From Pseudomonas sp. MWU16-30317 (GTDB taxonomy: Bacteria; Pseudomonadota; Gammaproteobacteria; Pseudomonadales; Pseudomonadaceae), in NCBI RefSeq assembly GCF_020515695.1, contig NZ_JAIWJA010000007.1, positions 1-64,000 of the forward strand: a stretch of DNA of 64,000 nt. The letters are read 5' to 3'. This document shows positions 33,831 to 40,497 of this stretch, piece by piece. Positions within the stretch are counted from its first letter, which is position 1. Each line of letters opens with the position of its first letter. A program made the translations under genes and the position numbers. The notes under the pieces were generated by a model. That model made no database searches and was not told the origin of the DNA. It saw only the letters and a program-made list of their open reading frames with translations.

Positions 33831-34955
33831 ATGCGTAAATTTCTTTTCTCGCTGCTGATCCTGGCCCTGCTGGCCCTGGCCGGCGCCTACGGGTACTGGG
33901 CGGCGCTGCGCCCCAACGGTCATTACCTCTCGGACCTGCGCATCCAGGTCGCCGTCGATCAGGGCACACCCGGCCAGAACGGCAACCTGCTGGGCATCCA
34001 GCCCGAACTCTTCCCCGGTGACTATCAGGACCCGGAACGCCTGCGCCGCAAGCTCGAAGCCTATCTGCAGCAAGCCCGCAGCCTGGGCCTGATCAACCCC
34101 AAGACAATCGTCATCCTGCCCGAACACATCGGCAGCTGGCTGTGGATCAAAGGCGAAAAGGACGAGGTCTATCAGGCCCGCGGGCGCGACGAGGCCTTCC
34201 AGTGGCTGAGCCTCAGCAACCCGGTGCGCTTCGTCAAGGCCTGGCTGAGCGCCCGCAACGGTCATCGCGGGCGCAACGCACGCCTACGCATGAAGGCCGA
34301 TGAAATGGCCGCTGACTATCAGGCGCTGTTCGGCGGGCTGGCCAAGGAGTTCGGCGTGACCTTGGTGGCCGGCTCGATCGTGCTGCCCACCCCCCATATC
34401 GAAAACGGCGTGCTGACGCCCGGCAATGGCTCGCTGTTCAATATCAGCGTGGTGTTCGGCGCCGACGGCGCGCCGTTGGGCGTGCCCACACACCAGGTTT
34501 TCCCGGATCGTGACAACCGCCGCCTGGTGGAGCCCGGCGACCCTGGCGACCTTGATGTGGTCGACACCCCGGCCGGGCGCCTGGGTGTGCTGATCGGCAC
34601 CGACAGCTGGTACCCGGACAACTACCGCCGTTTGCAGGCCAAGGGCGTGCAACTGCTGGCGATACCCGCCTTCGTCGCCGGCCCCGGCCACTGGCAAACG
34701 CCCTGGCGCGGCTACGACCTCCATCCGCCGGCGGCGCTGCCGATTCAACCGGGCGAAGTCACTGAGCAGCAAGCCTGGCAACGCCTCACCCAAGCCGGCC
34801 TGACGCCAGTGGGCATCAGCGCCGGCCTGAGCGTATTCATGCACGGGCGCTTCTGGGACGTGGTCGCCGAAGGCCAAAGTTTCATCTCGCACAATGGCCA
34901 GGCCGAAGAAGCACCGGCCGGCTTTGGTGCGCGCCTGATCAATCTATGGCTGTAG
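33831..34955 (+). CDS. Membrane-anchored nitrilase-superfamily protein, catalytic triad incomplete
   Basis: This 374-residue protein starts with a signal anchor (FLFSLLILALLALAGAYGYW, residues 4-23) and then has a carbon-nitrogen-hydrolase fold. The usual triad is Glu-Lys-Cys. Glu98 is visible in VILPEHIGSW. The expected K-x-H motif reads P-T-H (near residue 219, GVPTHQVFPD). The cysteine position in the C-x-D-x-x-x-P-like motif appears to be Gly256 (LIGTDSWYPDNYR). It may therefore be a non-catalytic relative or use other residues. It sits 9 bp before the AraC-type regulator gene and is probably co-transcribed with it. The upstream in-frame ATG at 33732 would add a non-signal extension and was not chosen. 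Confidence 0.75.
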   Translation: MRKFLFSLLILALLALAGAYGYWAALRPNGHYLSDLRIQVAVDQGTPGQNGNLLGIQPELFPGDYQDPERLRRKLEAYLQQARSLGLINPKTIVILPEHIGSWLWIKGEKDEVYQARGRDEAFQWLSLSNPVRFVKAWLSARNGHRGRNARLRMKADEMAADYQALFGGLAKEFGVTLVAGSIVLPTPHIENGVLTPGNGSLFNISVVFGADGAPLGVPTHQVFPDRDNRRLVEPGDPGDLDVVDTPAGRLGVLIGTDSWYPDNYRRLQAKGVQLLAIPAFVAGPGHWQTPWRGYDLHPPAALPIQPGEVTEQQAWQRLTQAGLTPVGISAGLSVFMHGRFWDVVAEGQSFISHNGQAEEAPAGFGARLINLWL

Positions 34956-34964
34956 CGAGGAGGC

Positions 34965-36065
34965 ATGCCCCCGAAAAATCCCTCGGTGCCACCCAAAATG
35001 ACTGACACCCGCCAACCCCTGCCGCTGCGCCTGGGCGATTTGTCCGTAGGCTTTATCCACAGCCTGGCGGCAGCCATTCGCCAACTGCACCAGGACCCGC
35101 TGCCGTTGCTGGCGGCGTATGGGCTTGACCCTGAACGCCTGGCCAGCCCCGGCGCGCGGCTGTCGATCCCTCGTTACATGCGCCTGGGCCATGCGGCGAT
35201 GCAGCTGTGTGCCGAGCCCGCACTGGGGTTGCACATGGGCGCCTGCAGCCGCTTGCCCCACGCCGGGCTGGCCGGGATCACTGCCGCCCAGGCGCCGACC
35301 GTGCGCGAAGCGGCGCGGGCGATGATCCGCTTCGAGCCGTTGTATGCCACCAACTACCGCGGCCAGTCGAGCTTAGCTGAAGACGCCGATGGCGCGTGGC
35401 TGCGCTTCTATTCCATCAGTCCCTACAACGCCTATAACCGTTTTGTGGTGGACGCGGTACTCAGCGGCTGGCTGGCGCAGCTCTCAAGCGTTGCCGGTGC
35501 AGCGGTGCAAGCGCAGCGCCTGGAAATCGAATTCGAGGCCCCCGCCTACGCCGCGTTTTATCAGCCGTTGAGTGTGCAGCCCGTGCAGTTCACCAGCGCC
35601 GCTAACCAGCTGCGACTCGATCAGGCCAGCCTTGCCCTGCGCAACCCGGCGCACTGCCCCGGCACCTGGCAGGAGTTGCTCGCGCTGTGCGAACAGGCGC
35701 TAACGCAACAGACGCGCACTCGCAGCCTGGGCGAGCGCATCATGCAATTGCTGGGGCCCTTGCTGAGCGGCGGTCGCGAGCCGGATCTGGATGAGGTGGC
35801 GGCACGCCTGAAGCTGCCGGTGTGGACGCTGCGGCGCCGGCTGGCCGAGGAAGGCACGCAGTTCCGCGCGATTCTCAATGACACGCGGCGCGACCTGGCC
35901 ATGACCTATATCCGCGACACGGAATTGGCCTTTGGCGAGATTGCCTATCTGTTGGGGTTTGCTTCAGCGGAGGCGTTTCAACGGGCGTTCAAGCGCTGGT
36001 GCGGACAGACCCCCGGGGAGTTTCGGCGCGCGGCGCGCAGTGCCCCCCCTGTAGCCGGGTTATAG
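34965..36065 (+). CDS. AraC-family transcriptional regulator
   Basis: This is a DNA-binding regulator of up to 366 residues. The N-terminal part (about 20-230) is the Arabinose_bd-type domain seen in OruR/ArgR-like regulators (LLAAYGLDPERLASPGARLSIPRYMRL, LGLHMG). The C-terminal part (about 260-355) is the double helix-turn-helix, ending in the AraC signature FGEIAYLLGFASAEAFQRAFKRWCGQTPGEFR. The start is uncertain: AGGAGG lies only one base before the ATG at 34965, and the next ATG (34998, MTDTRQPL) lacks a good ribosome site. It follows the nitrilase-like gene by 9 bp, so translational coupling is likely. Confidence 0.88.
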   Translation: MPPKNPSVPPKMTDTRQPLPLRLGDLSVGFIHSLAAAIRQLHQDPLPLLAAYGLDPERLASPGARLSIPRYMRLGHAAMQLCAEPALGLHMGACSRLPHAGLAGITAAQAPTVREAARAMIRFEPLYATNYRGQSSLAEDADGAWLRFYSISPYNAYNRFVVDAVLSGWLAQLSSVAGAAVQAQRLEIEFEAPAYAAFYQPLSVQPVQFTSAANQLRLDQASLALRNPAHCPGTWQELLALCEQALTQQTRTRSLGERIMQLLGPLLSGGREPDLDEVAARLKLPVWTLRRRLAEEGTQFRAILNDTRRDLAMTYIRDTELAFGEIAYLLGFASAEAFQRAFKRWCGQTPGEFRRAARSAPPVAGL

Positions 36066-36146
36066 CTCGGTGGCGTCGTCGGCGGGTTCCAGCGGATCGG
36101 TTTCGGCGGCGCGGTATTCAAGCAGTTCTTCCCAGTAGTCGTCCAT
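36060..36146 (-). CDS. Small acidic hypothetical protein, 28 residues
   Basis: The ATG at 36146 has AAAGGA seven bases upstream and opens a 28-residue acidic peptide (MDDYWEELLEYRAAETD...). It contains 10 Asp/Glu residues and one Arg. The stop overlaps the end of the convergent AraC gene by 6 bp. The in-frame ATG at 36194 would add 16 residues. I recognise no family. It is offered because of the ribosome site and strongly biased composition. Confidence 0.35.
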   Translation of the reverse strand: MDDYWEELLEYRAAETDPLEPADDATEL

Positions 36147-36429
36147 GGTGTAGTCCTTTGGCTGTGGTTTGTGGTGCGTGGATTTATTGACCATAGACGG
36201 GAAGATAAAGTGCCGTGGTGAAAATTCGATGACGGTCGGGTGCAAGACTGATGACGAGGACAAAGCCCAAGCCACATCTGTGTAGCGAGGGGGCGTTTGC
36301 AGGGTGAGGCTGATGGCCTCTTCGCGGGCAGACAGCACAGATGACCGGTGGACATGTGGTATTTGTTGCTAACATCTTGTAGTGATTGCTTGCTTTGCGC
36401 GGATACCAAGGACCTCTATAGTCGCCGCC
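36147..36429. other. Gene-free spacer
   Basis: No convincing gene is present. The stretch has lower GC than its surroundings. It contains one REP half-copy (ggcctcttcgcgggcag, about 36315-36331) without its inverted partner, and it probably carries promoters for the small gene at 36146 and for the structured leader that follows. Confidence 0.5.
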
Positions 36430-36612
36430 GTCGTTGCCAAATCAACGACCGGATTTCGCAGTCCGTGCATCGCTAGACTTGTCAGCGCCATCTTCGGATG
36501 GCGTTGCCGTAAACACGCAATCGCGTTATGGCGGTTGTGAGAGGGACACCTTCGGGTGTGCCGGTTTGCTTGTCGAGCGTGCCCGGTCTGCGAACCCTCT
36601 CACAACTGCCAC
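36430..36612 (+). ncRNA. Highly structured leader, C4-antisense-RNA-like
   Basis: Several perfect or near-perfect stems can form in order. First is GTCGTTG/CAACGAC (36430-36449). Second is CGCCATC-TTCG-GATGGCG (36486-36503). Third is a 16-bp stem GGCGGTTGTGAGAGGG with CCCTCTCACAACTGCC (36530-36545 with 36595-36610, one G-U pair), enclosing a third hairpin ACACC-TTCG-GGTGT (36546-36559). The UUCG loops and overall layout resemble, as I remember them, C4 antisense RNAs of phages P1/P4 and related elements scattered in Pseudomonas genomes. A small gene starts 50 bp downstream. Family membership is inference. Confidence 0.5.
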
Positions 36613-36661
36613 CCATCACCCCTTGCCGATGCGGTGGCACCGTTTGTTTGCATGGAGTGAC

Positions 36662-36913
36662 ATGGCTGCCAAATCCCCGCACACCTCTTGCGACACCTCC
36701 ACCTCTCTCGCCGACCTGCACGAAGACGCCACCTGCCGCGCCCGCGCTGCACGGGACCTGGCGCAACTGCTGACCCGCGCGACTTTTCATGATCTGGATA
36801 ACCGGGATTTCTTGCGCACCTGTGAGGTGTTCGATTTTCTGCTGGGGGACGTGTGCGTGTCGTTGGCGGCGATGGAGAGGGGGTTGAGTGCTCGGTCCCT
36901 CGTCACGCTGTAG
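36662..36913 (+). CDS. Small hypothetical protein behind the structured leader
   Basis: An 83-residue protein starts with MAAKSPHTSCDTSTSL. GGAGTG lies a few bases before the ATG, so the start at 36662 is preferred over the long in-frame extension to 36434, which would translate the folded leader. The middle (LHEDATCRARAARDLAQLL) and end (FDFLLGDVCVSLAAMERGL) look helical. I do not recognise the family. Pseudomonads carry several small proteins of this general plan preceded by similar leaders (for example DUF3077-type genes), but the match here is not convincing enough to assign. Confidence 0.6.
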   Translation: MAAKSPHTSCDTSTSLADLHEDATCRARAARDLAQLLTRATFHDLDNRDFLRTCEVFDFLLGDVCVSLAAMERGLSARSLVTL

Positions 36914-36939
36914 ACAGGCATTCAAACAATGAGACTGAT

Positions 36940-36971
36940 GGCCTCTTCGCAGGATCTGCCCGCGAAGAGGC
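36940..36971. terminator. REP-derived hairpin between the small gene and ligA
   Basis: GGCCTCTTCGC and GCGAAGAGGCC form a perfect 11-bp stem around a 10-base loop, between the converging ends of the gene at 36913 and ligA at 36992. It is a collapsed REPIN that could serve as a bidirectional terminator. Confidence 0.55.
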
Positions 36972-36991
36972 CAGTCGAGCATGTCAGATTT

Positions 36992-39346
36992 CTACGCCGA
37001 CAAACCCTGCCCTTCAAGGAAGCTGACGAACTGATCCTCATCCAGCACCTTGAGCCCCAGCTCGTTGGCCTTGGCCAGTTTCGAGCCCGCACCAGGGCCG
37101 GCCACCACGCAGTGGGTCTTGGCCGACACCGAGCCCGCCACCTTGGCGCCGAGGCTTTCGAGCTTGTCCTTGGCGACGTCGCGGCTCATGCGTTCCAGGC
37201 TACCGGTGAGGACCCAGGTCTGGCCGGCCAGCGGCAGGCCTTCAACGACCTTCTTCTCGCTGGCCCAGTGCATGCCGAACGCCAGCAACTGGGCTTCGAT
37301 GCGCTTGGCGAGGTCGGCATTGGCCTGTTCATTGGCAGTCAAGTAATCCGCCACGGCTTTGGCCGGCTTTTCGTTCAGTGCCTGACGCAGGTCCATGCCA
37401 TCGGCGGCAAGGATTTTCTCTAAAGAACCGAACTTGTCAGCGAGTTTTTGCGCACCGGTCGGCCCGATCGACGGAATGTGCAGCTTGTCGATCAACCCCG
37501 CCAAGGTGGTGCTGGCGGCGAACTCGGCACTCAACTCGCCCTGATCCTGAATCTGCAGTTGGCCAACCAGGGCGTCGATGACGTCCTGGTTATGCGGATC
37601 CTGGAAAAACTCATTGATCTCGAATGCCACCTCCAAGCCCACATCCGGCAGGTAGGTCAGCACCTGCGGCATGGCCTGACGGATGCGCTCCAGCGAACCC
37701 AAGGAGCGCGCCAGCACCTTGGCGGTCTCTTCGCCCACGTCGGGGATCCCCAGCGCGTAGATGAAGCGGGCCAGACCCGGGCGGCGGGCGGCATCGATAG
37801 CGGCGATCAAGTTGCGGCTGGAGACTTCGGCAAACCCTTCCAGCTCCACCACCTGCTCGAAGGTCAACTTGAACAGATCGGCCGGCGAGCCCACGAGGTT
37901 TTCATCCACCAACTGCTCGACGATCTTTTCGCCCAGCCCATCGATGTCCATGGCGCGGCGCGACACAAAGTGCGAGATCGCCTGCTTGAGCTGCGCGGCG
38001 CAGGCCAGGCGACCGGTGCAACGGTACACCGCGCCGGCGCTGACGGTTTCCTTGCCCTTGCTGCGCTTGACCAGCAGCGTCGGCTCGACCGGCGAGCCGC
38101 ACACTGGGCATTGCTCTGGGATGTGCACCTCGCGGGCATCTGCCGGGCGACGTTCGAGGACCACTTGCATGACCTGCGGGATGACGTCGCCAGCGCGGCG
38201 GATGATCACCGTGTCGCCGATCTTGACCCCCAGGCGGGCGATTTCGCCCATGTTGTGCAAGGTGGCGTTGGACACGGTGACGCCCGCCACCTTGACCGGC
38301 TTGAGCCGCGCCACCGGGGTGACGGCGCCGGTGCGGCCGACCTGGAACTCGACGTCGAGCACCTCAGTGAGCTCTTCCATGGCCGGGAACTTGTGGGCGA
38401 TGGCCCAGCGCGGTTCGCGGGCGCGAAAGCCCAATTCGCGTTGCGCGGCAATGCTGTTGACCTTGAACACCACACCGTCGATTTCATAGGTCAGGGCGCT
38501 GCGGCGCGTGCCGATGTCACGGTAGTAGTCCAGGCAGTCTTCGATGCTCTTGGCCACCTTCAGCTCGCGGCTGATGGGCATTCCCCACTGCTGCAACTGC
38601 TTGAGGTTGTCGATGTGGGTGCTGGCGATGTCCGCCGTTACCTGGCCGAGGCCGTAGCAGCAGAATTCCAGCGGGCGGCTGGCGGTGATCTTCGAATCCA
38701 GCTGGCGCAGGCTGCCGGCGGCGGCGTTACGCGGGTTGGCGAAGGTCTTGCCACCGAGCTCGGCCTGGCTCTGGTTGAGGCGCTCGAAGCCGGCCTTGGA
38801 CATGAACACTTCGCCGCGCACTTCGAGCAGCGCCGGCCAGCCGCTGCCCTTGAGCTTGAGCGGGATGTTGCGCACGGTGCGCACGTTGACGCTGATGTCT
38901 TCGCCAGTGGTGCCGTCGCCCCGGGTAGCACCGCGCACCAGTTGGCCGTCCTGGTACAGCAGGCTGACCGCCAGGCCGTCGAGTTTGGGTTCGCAGCTGT
39001 ATTCCAGGGTGCGGGCGAACAGGTCGCCGGTGGGCTGGTCGAGGCCTTCATGGACACGGCGGTCGAACTCGCGCAGGTCGTCGTCTTCAAAGGCGTTGCC
39101 GAGGCTGAGCATGGGGATTTCGTGGCGCACCTGGCTGAACGCCGTGAGCGCGGCATTGCCGACGCGCTGGGTGGGCGAATCGGGGGTCACCAGCTGTGGG
39201 TGCTCAGCTTCGAGAGCCTTGAGTTCGCGGAACAGGCGGTCGTATTCGGCATCCGGAATGCTCGGTTCGTCGAGCACGTGGTAGCGGTAGTTGTGCTCGT
39301 CGAGTTCGGTGCGCAGTTCAAGGATGCGGGTTTGGGCAGCGTTCAT
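36992..39346 (-). CDS. ligA: NAD-dependent DNA ligase LigA
   Basis: This 784-residue enzyme seals nicks during replication and repair using NAD+. Domains in order: the N-terminal Ia domain binding NMN (HNYRYHVLDEPSIPDAEYDRLF, about 17-38); the adenylation domain with active lysine in EPKLDGLA (about 115-122); the OB fold; the four-cysteine zinc site (CPVCGSP ... YRCTGRLAC); helix-hairpin-helix repeats; and a C-terminal BRCT domain (LAGQTWVLTGSLERMSRDVAK). Length matches pseudomonad LigA. It lies downstream of zipA on the same strand with a 75-bp gap that holds a perfect hairpin. Confidence 0.98.
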   Translation of the reverse strand: MNAAQTRILELRTELDEHNYRYHVLDEPSIPDAEYDRLFRELKALEAEHPQLVTPDSPTQRVGNAALTAFSQVRHEIPMLSLGNAFEDDDLREFDRRVHEGLDQPTGDLFARTLEYSCEPKLDGLAVSLLYQDGQLVRGATRGDGTTGEDISVNVRTVRNIPLKLKGSGWPALLEVRGEVFMSKAGFERLNQSQAELGGKTFANPRNAAAGSLRQLDSKITASRPLEFCCYGLGQVTADIASTHIDNLKQLQQWGMPISRELKVAKSIEDCLDYYRDIGTRRSALTYEIDGVVFKVNSIAAQRELGFRAREPRWAIAHKFPAMEELTEVLDVEFQVGRTGAVTPVARLKPVKVAGVTVSNATLHNMGEIARLGVKIGDTVIIRRAGDVIPQVMQVVLERRPADAREVHIPEQCPVCGSPVEPTLLVKRSKGKETVSAGAVYRCTGRLACAAQLKQAISHFVSRRAMDIDGLGEKIVEQLVDENLVGSPADLFKLTFEQVVELEGFAEVSSRNLIAAIDAARRPGLARFIYALGIPDVGEETAKVLARSLGSLERIRQAMPQVLTYLPDVGLEVAFEINEFFQDPHNQDVIDALVGQLQIQDQGELSAEFAASTTLAGLIDKLHIPSIGPTGAQKLADKFGSLEKILAADGMDLRQALNEKPAKAVADYLTANEQANADLAKRIEAQLLAFGMHWASEKKVVEGLPLAGQTWVLTGSLERMSRDVAKDKLESLGAKVAGSVSAKTHCVVAGPGAGSKLAKANELGLKVLDEDQFVSFLEGQGLSA

Positions 39347-39364
39347 GGGGGCTCTCGTAATGCA

Positions 39365-39388
39365 AGAGAGCAGCCTGGGCTGCTCTCT
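39365..39388. terminator. Hairpin between zipA and ligA
   Basis: AGAGAGCAGCC and GGCTGCTCTCT form a perfect 11-bp stem with a 2-base centre. On the minus (transcribed) strand it is followed by TTGCATT rather than a T run, so it may weaken rather than stop read-through into ligA. Confidence 0.5.
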
Positions 39389-39421
39389 GGTTGGTTCTGG
39401 TGTCGCCGCTGAGGCGTTGCC

Positions 39422-40297
39422 TCAGCGTTTCTGGGTCAGGGCGCGACGTTCGAATTCGACGATGCGTTGACGGTAGTGTTCGATGGTCTGCGCGGTCAGC
39501 ACGCTGCGCTGGTCATCCTTGAGCTCGCCGTCCAGCTCGAAAGCCAGCTTGCGGGCGGCGGCGACCATCACGTCGAACGCCTGCTTGGGATGACGCGGGC
39601 CCGGCAAGCCGAGGAAGAAGCTCACCGCGCGGGTACTGAAGTGGTCGATGTCGTCGAGATCGAACACCCCTGGTTTGACCGCGTTGGCCATCGAGAACAG
39701 CACTTCACCGTTGCCGGCCATGCTCTCATGGCGGTGGAAGATGTCCATCTCGCCGAAGCGCAGGCCGCTTTCCAGAATGTTCTGCAGCAGCGCCGGGCCC
39801 TTGAAGCCGCTTTCACTACGGGAGATCACACTGATCACCAGTACTTCTTCGACCGGCGGCAGGTCCGCAGCTTCGCTATTGCCATTGCCATTGCCATTGC
39901 CATTGAAGGGAGGCACCGGGCTATCGTCCGGGAAGTCGTTGTCGCGGCTGCTGAAGCTCGGCTCGCCGAGATCGAGCTTGAGGTTCATGTCGGGGGCCTG
40001 CGGTTCGCTTTGGCGCTTGGCGCGCTTGGGCGTTTCGCGGCTCTCGCGGGCCGGGGCCGACATTGAAGGCAAGTCGTGCTCATCGAGTTCCGGCTCGCGC
40101 GGCTCGTCGAGCACGCGTGAGGGGCCCAGGACTTCTGGACTGCTGTCGTCATCCGGTAAATTGGAGAGACTGCGGTCGAGCCTGAATTTGAGCTTGCCTT
40201 TTTTGCTGCCGCGCATCCGGCGCCAGCCGTCAAAAAGGATACCGGCGATGACTATGACGCCGATAACGATCAGCCATTCGCGCAGACCGAATTCCAT
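39422..40297 (-). CDS. zipA: Cell division protein ZipA
   Basis: ZipA ties the FtsZ ring to the inner membrane. This 291-residue copy has the N-terminal membrane anchor (REWLIVIGVIVIAGILFDGW, about 6-25), a basic patch (RRMRGSKKGKLKFRLDR), a long acidic/Pro-rich linker, and the C-terminal FtsZ-binding domain (from about 150: EEVLVISVISRSESGFKGPALLQNILESGLRFGEMDIFHRHE). The linker contains a short Asn-Gly repeat coded by a hexanucleotide tract (about 39878-39906). It is followed by ligA and preceded by smc, a common order in Pseudomonas. Confidence 0.97.
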   Translation of the reverse strand: MEFGLREWLIVIGVIVIAGILFDGWRRMRGSKKGKLKFRLDRSLSNLPDDDSSPEVLGPSRVLDEPREPELDEHDLPSMSAPARESRETPKRAKRQSEPQAPDMNLKLDLGEPSFSSRDNDFPDDSPVPPFNGNGNGNGNSEAADLPPVEEVLVISVISRSESGFKGPALLQNILESGLRFGEMDIFHRHESMAGNGEVLFSMANAVKPGVFDLDDIDHFSTRAVSFFLGLPGPRHPKQAFDVMVAAARKLAFELDGELKDDQRSVLTAQTIEHYRQRIVEFERRALTQKR

Positions 40298-40406
40298 GTA
40301 ATCCCGTGCCTCTAATAAAAAATGCTGAAAAACAAGGGTTTAAACCCCTTTAAAACGTGGCGCCAAGCCTATGTTCTGACAGGCGTTTTCCCACGCACGA
40401 AATATT

Positions 40407-40434
40407 TAGCTAAAACTAGCACGACCTGTGTCAA
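40407..40434 (-). promoter_or_regulatory. Putative sigma-70 promoter for zipA-ligA
   Basis: On the minus strand a perfect -35 TTGACA (40434-40429) is followed after 16 bases by TAGCTA (40412-40407), about 110 bp upstream of the zipA ATG. Nearby GCTA-AAAC-TAGC can form a small stem over the -10 region. Confidence 0.5.
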
Positions 40435-40497
40435 CTTTACACCGTCTGTCGCACCTGGCTGCTACAAAGCGGGCTTTTAGCGTCAAAAACTGCCGAT

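Noticed and set aside
36400..36913. Prophage remnant around the C4-like leader
   Set aside because: No integrase, phage structural or repressor gene is near; flanks are ordinary chromosomal genes.
37448..39412. A 654-residue plus-strand frame across ligA
   Set aside because: Shadow of ligA, whose KLDG, zinc and BRCT motifs are all intact on the minus strand.
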